Source of the DNA: an uncultured bacterium
Lineage (GTDB): Bacteria; Spirochaetota; Leptospiria; Turneriellales; Turneriellaceae
Reading direction: 5' to 3'
DNA length: 40,428 bases
Assembly (NCBI GenBank): GCA_938038265.1
Contig: CALHRC010000034.1
Location: 1-40,428, forward strand
Shown here: in pieces, positions 15,978 to 24,157 of the stretch
Position numbering within the stretch: position 1 is the stretch's first letter
Layout: every line of letters begins with the position of its first letter
Translations under genes and position numbers: made by a program
Notes under the pieces: generated by a model
What the model was told of the DNA's origin: nothing
What the model saw: the letters and a program-made list of their open reading frames with translations, nothing else
The model's database searches: none

Positions 15978-17096
15978 ATGTCAACAGATCATCACGCTGG
16001 TCTTGAAGAAGTCAAAGTTCTGCCTTCGGCGATTACCTTAATCGAAGGCAGATCGCTTTTTTACCGTGGCATTCCCATTGAAGAATTAGCAGCTAAATCT
16101 AATTTTGAAGAAGTCGTCTATCTTTTGTGGTATGGCCGCCTGCCGGGAGTGCGTGAGTTAGATAAATTAAAAAAAGAGCTACGCGAAAACAACCAGGTGC
16201 CCTGGGAAGTAGCTGAGATGATCCACCACTTCCCACGCCAGGCCCACCCGATGGCAGCGCTGCGTACCTTGGTTTCAGCACTCGCGCTGCATGACCATGA
16301 AGCCGATATCCTAACCCATGAAGCCAATGACAATAAAGCGGCAAGGCTCTTAGCCAAAATTCCCGTATTAGTCACTGGATTTGAACGCCACCGCAAGGCT
16401 AAATCGATTATTGAACCGCGGCATAATCTTTCCTTTTCTGCCAATTTTCTCTACATGCTTTGGGGCGAAGAACCCGATGAACTGTCAGTGAAAACCCTCG
16501 ATACGGCGCTCGTTCTCTATGCCGAACATGAATTAAACGCATCGACTTTTAATGCAAGAATTGTCACTGCAACCTTGGCAGATATGTACTCCGCCGTGAC
16601 ATCCGCCTTAGCGACCTTGAAAGGCAACCTGCATGGCGGCGCCAACCAGAAAGCCATGGAAATGCTGCTCGACATTGGCGACCCCGATGCGGTCAAAGAG
16701 TACATTGACGCGAAACTAGCACAAAAAGAGCGCATTATGGGTTTTGGCCACCGGGTTTACAAAGAGGGCGATCCCCGCGTACCTATATTAAAAGAGATGA
16801 GCGAAAAACTCTGCCGCCAGCAGGGCTATGACCGGCAGTTTGAAACTGCTGTGGCAGTTGAAGAATATATGTTACAGAAAAAAAACCTGCGCGCCAACGT
16901 TGATTTTTACGGTGGGCTGGTTTTTTACGCGTTGGGATTTCCCACAGATATGTTTACTGCGGTATTTGCAGTAGCGCGCTGCGCCGGATGGATTGCCCAT
17001 ATTTTTGAGCAATACGAAAATAACCGACTGATTCGTCCGCGGGCTGAATATACCGGCCCACGCAACGCCGTCTATACGCCCATTGAAGCGCGCTGA
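15978..17096 (+). CDS. gltA: Citrate synthase
   Basis: Citrate synthase condenses oxaloacetate and acetyl-CoA, the first TCA step. This 372-residue protein is of the short bacterial type (related to 2-methylcitrate synthases). The three catalytic regions are present: GNLHGGANQKAMEML with the first His, GFGHRVYKEGDPRVPIL with the second His, and NVDFYGGLVFYALGFPTDMFTAVFAV containing the catalytic Asp. The C-terminal GWIAHIFEQYENNRLIRPRAEYTG is characteristic. The short form and the start ITLIEGRSLFYRGIPIEELA leave open a propionate-related role, but sucA in the same window favours the TCA cycle. The start 6 bases after the previous stop has only a weak ribosome site, so coupling with the envelope gene is likely. 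Confidence 0.93.
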   Translation: MSTDHHAGLEEVKVLPSAITLIEGRSLFYRGIPIEELAAKSNFEEVVYLLWYGRLPGVRELDKLKKELRENNQVPWEVAEMIHHFPRQAHPMAALRTLVSALALHDHEADILTHEANDNKAARLLAKIPVLVTGFERHRKAKSIIEPRHNLSFSANFLYMLWGEEPDELSVKTLDTALVLYAEHELNASTFNARIVTATLADMYSAVTSALATLKGNLHGGANQKAMEMLLDIGDPDAVKEYIDAKLAQKERIMGFGHRVYKEGDPRVPILKEMSEKLCRQQGYDRQFETAVAVEEYMLQKKNLRANVDFYGGLVFYALGFPTDMFTAVFAVARCAGWIAHIFEQYENNRLIRPRAEYTGPRNAVYTPIEAR

Positions 17097-17110
17097 ATTA
17101 CCCTGCAAAA

Positions 17111-17133
17111 GTTAGCTTACTGCGCACGCTAAC
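17111..17133. terminator. Bidirectional hairpin between gltA and secA
   Basis: GTTAGC (17111-17116) and GCTAAC (17128-17133) form a perfect 6-bp stem over an 11-base loop. It sits in the 57-base gap where gltA and secA converge, so it may end both messages. There is no T-run on either strand. Confidence 0.5.
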
Positions 17134-17153
17134 CGGATAGGCATTGGGATAGT

Positions 17154-19706
17154 TCAACGACGGCGGCGGGACGATCTGCGCCGTGAGGCGCCGCCAGCAG
17201 TCATTTTCGCGGCCACACTTTCTCTTGGTCTGCCCAAATGCATTGCTTCGCTGGCAGCTTTTTCCATAAGACTTTCGACGGGTGACAAATCAAAAGACTT
17301 TACTGAAGAATGCGTGGCATTGCCAATTTCGTGATATTCTTGCGGTACTTCCAGGGAGACCGGTCCCTGTATCTCAGCGCGCATTAGAAATTCAATCGTC
17401 TCTTCTTTTGCAGCGGCAACCATATCTTCAAACAGATGGAAAGCCCGCAGGCGGTATTCCACAAGCGGGTTTCTCTCTGCATAGCCCAAAGTCCAGACAC
17501 CTTCACGCAACTGGTCAATGGCATAGAGATGGTCTTTCCATTTCTGATCAATGACCTGCAGGGCAATCATGCGTTCCAGCGCGGCCATGTTAACTTCGCC
17601 CAGACGCTGCCGCTTGGCTTTATAGGCACCAATCACAATCTCTTCAATTGCTTGGCGCATTTCCTGGTGAGACTTGTGGTTTAGCTCAATTTGGGTTTGG
17701 GGAATGCCGAGGTTATGTTCCAGATACGCCTCTAACTGGGGGATATCCCAACTACTGGCCGAGCGACCCGGCAGGAATTGTTCAATTTTTTGTGCGATGA
17801 CGTCGTAAATATATTCTTCGATTAGAGCAGTAATATTGTCATTTTCCAGAATTTCGTTGCGCACCCGATAAATATAAGACCTCTGGGTATTCATAACGTC
17901 ATCGTACTCTAGAAGATGTTTGCGGATATCAAAGTTATGCGACTCAACCCTTTTCTGGGCGCGTTCAATCGCCCGGGTCACCATCTTGTGCTCGATGGAA
18001 TCCCCCTCTTTCATGCCGATGCGCTCCATAATAGGCCCCAATCTGTCTGAACCGAAAATACGCATCAAATCATCTTCAAGCGAGAGATAAAAACGCGATG
18101 AGCCCGGATCCCCTTGCCGGCCCGAGCGACCTCGGAGCTGGTTATCTATACGGCGGGATTCATGGCGTTCGGAACCAATAATGTGCAATCCCCCCAATTC
18201 TTTAACACCGGGACCTAAAACAATATCGGTGCCGCGGCCCGCCATATTGGTGGCAATGGTAACCCGACCTTTCTGACCGGCTTCTTTGATAATCTCTGCC
18301 TCTTTTTCGTGATACTTAGCGTTTAAGACTGCATGGGGGATACCTTTTTGCTGCAACAATTTAGAGAGCTTTTCAGAATTTTCAATTGACACCGTTCCTA
18401 ATAGCACCGGCTGACCTTTCAGGTAACATTCTTTAACTTCTTGCGCAATTGCTTCAAATTTTTCGCGCACTGTGCGGTAAATGCGATCCGGATAATCGAT
18501 TCGGATCATCGGCTTATTGGGCGGCAGTACCACCACATCAAGGTTGTATATCTTGCGAAATTCTTCAGCTTCAGTGTCAGCAGTACCGGTCATACCGGCT
18601 AACTTTTCGTACATCCTGAAAAAATTCTGAAACGTTATGGTCGCCAGTGTCTGGTTCTCCTGTTTGACTTGAACTTTTTCCTTGGCTTCAATTGCCTGAT
18701 GCAGGCCGTCGCTGTAACGGCGACCAACCATCAGGCGTCCGGTAAATTCATCCACAATAATGATCTCGCCATTTTGTACGACATAATCAACGTCTTTCTG
18801 AAACAAGTGGTGTGCCTTAAGGCACTGGTGCACATGGTGTACTAATTCTATGTTCTGTGGGGCGTATAGGTTTTCAATATTTAGCAACCGCTCCACTTTA
18901 GACACCCCGATCTCGGTCAGCAGAACGGAGCGCGCTTTTTCATCAATTTCAAAATCCACTTTGTCTTGCAACTGGGGGATAATGCGATTGACCCTGACAT
19001 ATTCGGCAGTATCCATTTCAGCTGGTCCACTGATGATGAGCGGGGTGCGCGCCTCATCAATGAGAATAGAATCAACTTCATCTACAATAGCATAATAATG
19101 CCCGCGCTGCACCTTAAAGGAACGATGTTCTACCATGTTATCACGCAGGTAATCAAAACCAAATTCATTGTTGGTACCATAGGTGATATCCGCTGCATAA
19201 GCGCGCTGCCGGGCGTCATGCGCCATATGGCTGGTGATAACCCCAACCGATAGGTTATGAAACTGGTAAATAGGCCCCATCCACTCGGCGTCGCGCTTTG
19301 CTAAGTAATCGTTGACCGTCACCACATGAACACCTTTGCCGGTAAATGCATTCAGACAGATGGCCAAAGTAGAAGTCAGCGTTTTTCCTTCGCCCGTTTT
19401 CATCTCAGCAATTTTCCCTTGGTGTAACACAATCCCCCCCATCAACTGCACATCATAGTGACGCAGGCCAAGCGTTCGTTTGGCAGTTTCGCGAATTACA
19501 GCAAAGACTTCAGGCAAAAGCATATCAAGCGACTCACCGTGCGAAATACGCTCACGAAATTCAAAACCTTTACCACGCAGCCGCTCATCAGGCAATGACT
19601 GGATTTCACTTTCGAGACTGTTGATCTTTTCAATGAGTGGGCGCATCTTTTTAATATCGCGCTCAAACTTAGAGCCAAAGATCAGTTTCAGTGCCAATTG
19701 AATCAT
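17154..19706 (-). CDS. secA: Preprotein translocase ATPase SecA
   Basis: SecA drives secretory proteins through the SecYEG channel. The start is the ATG at 19706 ([17 protein letters not shown]), preceded by AAGGA at 8 bases; the frame upstream of it is not typical SecA. The protein has 850 residues. The N-terminal motor has [14 protein letters not shown] (Walker A), [15 protein letters not shown] and [21 protein letters not shown] (DEAD-type Walker B). The second motor has [16 protein letters not shown] and [29 protein letters not shown]. The scaffold and wing domains follow, ending [36 protein letters not shown] in the helical part. The usual C-terminal zinc motif CxCxSGxxxxxCC is missing. 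The protein ends instead in an Arg/Ser-rich tail. A long structured gap precedes the gene. Confidence 0.97.
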   Translation of the reverse strand: MIQLALKLIFGSKFERDIKKMRPLIEKINSLESEIQSLPDERLRGKGFEFRERISHGESLDMLLPEVFAVIRETAKRTLGLRHYDVQLMGGIVLHQGKIAEMKTGEGKTLTSTLAICLNAFTGKGVHVVTVNDYLAKRDAEWMGPIYQFHNLSVGVITSHMAHDARQRAYAADITYGTNNEFGFDYLRDNMVEHRSFKVQRGHYYAIVDEVDSILIDEARTPLIISGPAEMDTAEYVRVNRIIPQLQDKVDFEIDEKARSVLLTEIGVSKVERLLNIENLYAPQNIELVHHVHQCLKAHHLFQKDVDYVVQNGEIIIVDEFTGRLMVGRRYSDGLHQAIEAKEKVQVKQENQTLATITFQNFFRMYEKLAGMTGTADTEAEEFRKIYNLDVVVLPPNKPMIRIDYPDRIYRTVREKFEAIAQEVKECYLKGQPVLLGTVSIENSEKLSKLLQQKGIPHAVLNAKYHEKEAEIIKEAGQKGRVTIATNMAGRGTDIVLGPGVKELGGLHIIGSERHESRRIDNQLRGRSGRQGDPGSSRFYLSLEDDLMRIFGSDRLGPIMERIGMKEGDSIEHKMVTRAIERAQKRVESHNFDIRKHLLEYDDVMNTQRSYIYRVRNEILENDNITALIEEYIYDVIAQKIEQFLPGRSASSWDIPQLEAYLEHNLGIPQTQIELNHKSHQEMRQAIEEIVIGAYKAKRQRLGEVNMAALERMIALQVIDQKWKDHLYAIDQLREGVWTLGYAERNPLVEYRLRAFHLFEDMVAAAKEETIEFLMRAEIQGPVSLEVPQEYHEIGNATHSSVKSFDLSPVESLMEKAASEAMHLGRPRESVAAKMTAGGASRRRSSRRRR

Positions 19707-19772
19707 GGTATAGTCCTTAAAACAGGGGGATGGATTTACTGTAACACAACTTGTACTGGCAAAAAAAATCAA

Positions 19773-20109
19773 CCTCGCAGCACGACAACCTGTTTTCCCC
19801 TAAGGTCAGATATTTAGCATGCCTACATAGCTTAACATGTATGCTTAAATATCCTCACAAACCCAAGTGCCTTAGGTCAATTCCCGCTAGTTGCCCGAAG
19901 TTTCCTTAATAGGGCTTTCAACGTTAGCAACTGACGACATAAGCCAACTTCGCTGCTGCTTAAGGCAGCAAGAAAGACGGAACGGCAGTCTTCAGACAAC
20001 TAAGCATTACTCGGCAGATTCCAGTCTGGCGGGTTAGGCGTTTCTATTGTATAGGCCCTGCCTAAAGACTGGCGCGCTGCGGCAAAAATCCGGTACTTTC
20101 CTTTAAGTA
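19773..20109. other. Hairpin-rich intergenic region upstream of secA
   Basis: There is no ORF with a ribosome site in these 340 bases. Several near-perfect stems stand in a row. GATATTTAGCATGC (19809-19822) pairs with 19839-19853, with one bulge and one mismatch. AGTTGC (19889-19894) pairs with GCAACT (19927-19932). TGCTGC (19954-19959) pairs with GCAGCA (19965-19970). AAGAC (19974-19978) pairs with GTCTT (19988-19992). CCAGTCT..TTAGGC (20021-20039) pairs with GCCTAA-AGACTGG (20060-20072). On the minus strand it lies between the M23 gene and secA, so it could be a long secA leader, a small RNA gene, or both. I checked by eye for RNase P, tmRNA and SRP RNA signatures and saw none. Confidence 0.4.
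20021..20072. repeat. Long bulged hairpin
   Basis: CCAGTCT (20021-20027) and TTAGGC (20034-20039) pair in one continuous helix with GCCTAA-AGACTGG (20060-20072), leaving a 6-base bulge GGCGGG on the 5' side. The bulge can alternatively pair with CCCTGCC at 20056-20062, which would break the TTAGGC/GCCTAA half. Two mutually exclusive pairings suggest a switch-like RNA, but this is inference. Confidence 0.45.
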
Positions 20110-20127
20110 AGCATGAAGTGGCATGCT
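20110..20127 (-). terminator. Hairpin at the end of the M23 lipoprotein gene
   Basis: AGCATG (20110-20115) and CATGCT (20122-20127) make a perfect 6-bp stem with a 6-base loop. It overlaps the stop codon of the M23 gene at 20126 and may mark the 3' end of that message. No T-run follows on the minus strand. Confidence 0.35.
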
Positions 20128-21184
20128 ACTCCAGCGGGGCCACAGGAAGGTGCAGCAATCCTAAAGGGTCAACAGTTACGCCTTTAATGTTTAGAAAAAC
20201 ATGCAGGTGGGGTCCCGTCACCGCCCCGGTCGCACCACAGGCGCCAATGAGATCCCCCGCCTGTACCAAATCGTTAGTGCGTACCGCAAAAGAATCCAGG
20301 TGCATATATCCGGTAAAGATACCATTCCCATGCGACAGTAAAATAAAATTACCCTCATAATGCAGAGCGTCAGCTAACGCTACCCGCCCTGCCGCCATGG
20401 CATAGACTGGCGCTCCAGTCTGGCCCCGCAGGTCAAGGCCACGGTGGATTGAGGTTACGGGATCCAGCATTACTTTTTTTCCGTTTTTAAAATAATATTT
20501 TGCATATATCCTCTTAGCCCAGAACGGGGAGGTAATATGGTGCGTATTGCGCGGATGTCTCAGTTGCGCTCCAAGACGATCAGGATCTTTGGCGGCAAAA
20601 GCCGCATTTTTTTTTCGAGCCGATAGTTCAATAAATTCTTTCACGCCGGGCCGCGAGGCGCTGCGGGTATCGGAAAAATTGCCTAAATCCAGAGAACTTT
20701 CAAACACCGGCCACTCTTTCTTTTTCAATTTTACCTGAAATTCTAATCTATTGGTCACACTACTTCTGACACTTAGATTGAAAAAATCCTGCGTATATTC
20801 AGGCGAAACCCCCAGAAAAAAACGGTGGCCGCCCGAAATTGCAGAAACCGGTATGTCGCGACCAAAGGCCCCAAGCCGGGGCTTAGCTGGCAAGGGGGAG
20901 CCATCCTCCCGGCGGATTTCACCATAAATTACCTCACCCTTAGAAAATTCCCGCGCGAAAAGATCAATAACTACGCCTTTTTCGAGAAAGGTCTGTTGCT
21001 CCGGGTGGCGAAAGGGATACTCTTTAGGCAAATGGGCTGCATTGTGCGACAAAATGGCCGCGCGAGTCTCATATAGACCAACCTCAGGCGCCGGTTCTTT
21101 CCGTGGCGCCGAACGACAAGAAAACACGAACAGTTGCATAAATAAAACTGCTGCAAGCTGGAATATTGCCTTAGGCATTTTCAT
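20126..21184 (-). CDS. M23-family peptidase, predicted lipoprotein
   Basis: M23 enzymes cut peptide cross-links in peptidoglycan. From the ATG at 21184 the protein has 352 residues. It begins with a lipoprotein signal ending FVFSC (about residues 19-23). About 30-210 is a beta-rich region typical of the N-terminal part of such proteins (GEVIYGEIRREDGSPLPAKPRLGAF split by loops). About 235-345 is the LytM/M23 domain. Its zinc ligands are present: HRGLDLR (His and Asp) and the final HLH in TGPHLHVFLN. It is therefore likely an active envelope endopeptidase, tethered by lipid. The ribosome site is weak. A longer frame to 21226 lacks a better signal sequence. It is divergent from ppk1. Confidence 0.87.
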   Translation of the reverse strand: MKMPKAIFQLAAVLFMQLFVFSCRSAPRKEPAPEVGLYETRAAILSHNAAHLPKEYPFRHPEQQTFLEKGVVIDLFAREFSKGEVIYGEIRREDGSPLPAKPRLGAFGRDIPVSAISGGHRFFLGVSPEYTQDFFNLSVRSSVTNRLEFQVKLKKKEWPVFESSLDLGNFSDTRSASRPGVKEFIELSARKKNAAFAAKDPDRLGAQLRHPRNTHHITSPFWAKRIYAKYYFKNGKKVMLDPVTSIHRGLDLRGQTGAPVYAMAAGRVALADALHYEGNFILLSHGNGIFTGYMHLDSFAVRTNDLVQAGDLIGACGATGAVTGPHLHVFLNIKGVTVDPLGLLHLPVAPLE

Positions 21185-21334
21185 GCTGACGTAGGCCAAA
21201 GTACACCTAACACACCGACAAGCCAATTACAGTAACTTCCGAGGTTACGTGGCGGCTAGGTGTCTGAAGCATATTATTTCGCTTTTTGCCGAAAAGTGAT
21301 TGACCGATAACCTGCAGCAGCGCCCGTTTACTCT

Positions 21335-23527
21335 ATGCCAAATAGCCAGACCCTAAAAGAGAGCCAAGAAAGAATAGAAGCTCCTGAAGAAAAAATCGAC
21401 ACGCTTAACGTACCAGAATACTATATCAACCGCGAACAGTCATGGCTGCGCTTTAATGATCGGGTACTTGAAGAAGCGCAGGATACCAGCAACCCACTGC
21501 TCGAAAGGCTGCGTTTTCTTACCATCTGCGAGAGCAATCTAGATGAATACTATATGGTAAGGGTCGCGGGCCTCAAACACCAGGTTGCCAATGATATTCT
21601 CGATGTCGGCCCGGATGCCATGACCCCCAGACAACAACTTGAGCTCATCAAGGCGCATGTCACTGAATTTTATCGCAACCTTTATGAGACCCTCAACAAG
21701 AGTATCCTGCCTGAACTAAAAAAAGCAGGTATTGAATTTTGTACCCCTGAAAGTCTCAACAAATCAGACCGCAAGCAAATCGAACAATTCTTCCATAGCG
21801 AAGTATTCCCCGTGCTGACCCCTTTGGCCATTGACCCGGGACATCCCTTCCCGCGTCTGGCAAACCGCAGCCTTAACCTTGGCGTACTACTGCAACGCCC
21901 GGAGACACCTTCTGCTCACTTACTATTCGCGGTAGTGCAGGTGCCTTCTTTGCTGCCCCGCCTGGTATTATTGCCGTCAAGTACCGATGAAAAACGTCGT
22001 TATATTTGGCTTGAGGATATCATCGCCTATTACCTATCCGATCTGTTCTCTGGTTTTGAAATAAAGGATATTTCGCCGTTTAAGATAACCCGGGATTCTG
22101 ATTTGATCATCGAAGAAGATGAAGTGGATGATCTATTAATGACCATACAGCAAGAGCTGCGGCGGCGGGAAAAAGGCGCCGGCGTGCGGCTGGAGGTGCG
22201 CAGCAGCGTGAACTCCGAAATCCTTACCCGCCTGCAGGAAGCATTTGCCAAAGAAAATATTGATGTCTTCTTCTGTGAAGGGCCACTGCCGCTTGCTGGT
22301 TACCGGGTGCTATTTGATGATCCTGTGTTATTGAAGCACACCTACCGTCCCTTTACCGCCATCACCCCGGTCGAGTATGATACATCCTCCCAGTTGTTTG
22401 CCATGATACGCAAAAGCGATATCTTCATGCACCACCCGTTTCAGTCATTTTCGATAACTGAAGATTTTATCAGTGCAGCAGCAGACGACCCCAAAGTGCT
22501 CGGCATCAAGATGACCCTATACCGCACCGGCACCAAGTCACGCATTCTCGATGCCTTAATTCGCGCCGCACGTAACGGCAAACAAGTAACCGCGTTAGTG
22601 GAACTTAAAGCGCGCTTCGACGAAGAGACCAACATCCAGTGGGCCAAAATCATGGAAGCCGAAGGAGTGCATGTCGTCTATGGCCTCATGGGATTCAAAA
22701 CTCACTGTAAAGTAGCGATGGTTGTCAGAAAAGAAGACGAACGGATCAGGCGCTATGTGCACCTTTCCACCGGCAATTACAATGCCGTCACTTCACGCAT
22801 CTACACGGACATGGCCATTCTCACCGTTAAAGATGATTTTGGGGAGGATATCACCCATTTATTCAACAGTATCACCGGTTATTCCAGACTGCCGCACTTA
22901 AATCGCATCTTCACTTCCCCCGGTAATCTGAAAAAGCAGATTATCCGCTCCATCCGCGCAGAACGCGTCGCAGCTACGGAAGGCAGAGAAGCGCGCATCA
23001 TTGCTAAGATGAATTCTTTGGTGGATGAATCTGTCATTAAAGAACTCTATCTGGCCTCACAAGCTGGAGTGCAAATTGATCTTATTGTGCGTGGCATCTG
23101 TTGTCTGCGACCGGGAATTCCCGGTATTTCGGAAAATATCCGGGTGCGCTCGATTGTTGGCAGACTGCTTGAACACAGCCGCATTTTTTATTTTGCCAAT
23201 GGTGGCAATCCTAACCTCTATCTTTCAAGTGCTGACTGGATGCCAAGAAACTTCAACCGGCGCATTGAAACTATGTTCCCCGTTGAAGAACCCCATATCC
23301 GAGACGAAATTATCAACTACTTTCTGCCAGCCTATCTCAAAGACAATGTCAAAGCCCGAATTCTGCAGAGCGACGGCAGTTACCTCAGGGTAACCCGGCA
23401 GGAAAACGAAGAGCCTTTCAACGCCCAGGAAGCATTTATCGAAATGAGCCGCGCTGAAATTGAAAAGCGGGAGAAGAAATCAGGTAGCAAGAAAACTATC
23501 GTGAAAAAAGAGAAAAAGCTTGGTTAA
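21335..23527 (+). CDS. ppk1: Polyphosphate kinase 1
   Basis: PPK1 reversibly moves the terminal phosphate of ATP onto inorganic polyphosphate. The 730-residue protein has a short charged extension (1-28), then the N-domain signature INREQSWLRFNDRVLEEA and FLTICESNLDEYYMVRVAG. The head domain and two catalytic domains follow: HHPFQSFSITEDFI, GIKMTLYRTG, VTALVELKARFDEETN, and GFKTHCKVAMVV with the phosphorylated His457, then YVHLSTGNYN. The C2 domain has LIVRGICCLRPGIPG and the closing DWMPRNFNRRIETMFPV. The C-terminus is Lys-rich. No ppx gene is beside it. TTGCCG and TAACCT, 16 bases apart near 21280-21310, may be its promoter. There is no clear Shine-Dalgarno. Confidence 0.97.
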   Translation: MPNSQTLKESQERIEAPEEKIDTLNVPEYYINREQSWLRFNDRVLEEAQDTSNPLLERLRFLTICESNLDEYYMVRVAGLKHQVANDILDVGPDAMTPRQQLELIKAHVTEFYRNLYETLNKSILPELKKAGIEFCTPESLNKSDRKQIEQFFHSEVFPVLTPLAIDPGHPFPRLANRSLNLGVLLQRPETPSAHLLFAVVQVPSLLPRLVLLPSSTDEKRRYIWLEDIIAYYLSDLFSGFEIKDISPFKITRDSDLIIEEDEVDDLLMTIQQELRRREKGAGVRLEVRSSVNSEILTRLQEAFAKENIDVFFCEGPLPLAGYRVLFDDPVLLKHTYRPFTAITPVEYDTSSQLFAMIRKSDIFMHHPFQSFSITEDFISAAADDPKVLGIKMTLYRTGTKSRILDALIRAARNGKQVTALVELKARFDEETNIQWAKIMEAEGVHVVYGLMGFKTHCKVAMVVRKEDERIRRYVHLSTGNYNAVTSRIYTDMAILTVKDDFGEDITHLFNSITGYSRLPHLNRIFTSPGNLKKQIIRSIRAERVAATEGREARIIAKMNSLVDESVIKELYLASQAGVQIDLIVRGICCLRPGIPGISENIRVRSIVGRLLEHSRIFYFANGGNPNLYLSSADWMPRNFNRRIETMFPVEEPHIRDEIINYFLPAYLKDNVKARILQSDGSYLRVTRQENEEPFNAQEAFIEMSRAEIEKREKKSGSKKTIVKKEKKLG

Positions 23528-23534
23528 GCAACCC

Positions 23535-23557
23535 CACTTGTGGCTTAAACACAGGTG
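23535..23557. terminator. Bidirectional hairpin between ppk1 and SRPBCC gene
   Basis: CACTTGTG (23535-23542) pairs with CACAGGTG (23550-23557), eight pairs including one G-T wobble, over a 7-base loop. It lies within the 35-base gap between convergent stops and probably serves both genes. No strong T-run. Confidence 0.5.
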
Positions 23558-23562
23558 CGCGC

Positions 23563-24096
23563 CTACGTTTTCTCTAGATAGTTTTTCAGATTTGCCAGTG
23601 AATCGAGAAAATCAGGCTCGATAAAGCCCTTGAAAAACAAACCTAAGAGGCGTCCCAAGGGATAAACCAGCTCGCCGCTGGCACTCCAGGTGAGTGACGA
23701 CCCCCCCTGTGGCAACGGCACAATGATAAACTTTTGGTCGAGGTGCAGTACATTAGGTTCTCTGACTTCCATGAGAATAGTCACTTCAACAGGCCGTTGG
23801 ACTCCAACGATATGAAATCTACCTTTGCCCATAAGCGGCCCCTCCCAAGAGCGCGCATGTCCCGGCTCGCCCGGCTTGCCACTTATTTGAAATTTCGCTT
23901 GGGGATCGCGACCGTACCAAACATCCCAATGTTGCCAGCTGTTGAAATCGGCAACGGTTGCATATACTTTTTCGGGTGGAGCCTCGATATCTACAGTCCA
24001 ACGGTAATCATAGCGAGACGGCAGGAACAGAGCACCAATAAACAACAATGCAAGTAAAATACCCATAGCTATTATGATTTTTTTTAGTATATCCAT
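23563..24096 (-). CDS. Membrane-anchored SRPBCC-fold protein
   Basis: The chosen start is the ATG at 24096, 7 bases after AGGAG, giving 177 residues. A single N-terminal membrane helix (about 5-24, IIIAMGILLALLFIGALF) is followed by a SRPBCC (polyketide cyclase/dehydrase, START-like) domain: VDIEAPPEKVYATVADFNSWQHWDVWY is the usual opening with its Trp-rich loop, and a beta-sheet plus a final helix (FIEPDFLDSLANLKNYLEK) follow. The fold binds hydrophobic ligands; the ligand here is unknown. It lies 61 bases downstream of the M16 gene on the same strand and may be co-transcribed with it. An upstream extension in frame to 24180 lacks a ribosome site. Confidence 0.8.
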   Translation of the reverse strand: MDILKKIIIAMGILLALLFIGALFLPSRYDYRWTVDIEAPPEKVYATVADFNSWQHWDVWYGRDPQAKFQISGKPGEPGHARSWEGPLMGKGRFHIVGVQRPVEVTILMEVREPNVLHLDQKFIIVPLPQGGSSLTWSASGELVYPLGRLLGLFFKGFIEPDFLDSLANLKNYLEKT

Positions 24097-24157
24097 CCCC
24101 ATTCTCCTGTTTGTCTGAAGTAAAATTTTATCACGGAACTTAAATGCTATCGCCAAA

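Noticed and set aside
19773-20109. RNase P RNA, tmRNA or SRP RNA in the gap upstream of secA
   Set aside because: The GGAAAGT-like stretch lacks the rest of the RNase P core, there is no tRNA-like end, and the SRP tetraloop motif is absent.
20118-20360. 80-residue plus-strand frame inside the M23 lipoprotein gene
   Set aside because: It is the shadow of the M23 domain coding strand, with no independent start signal.
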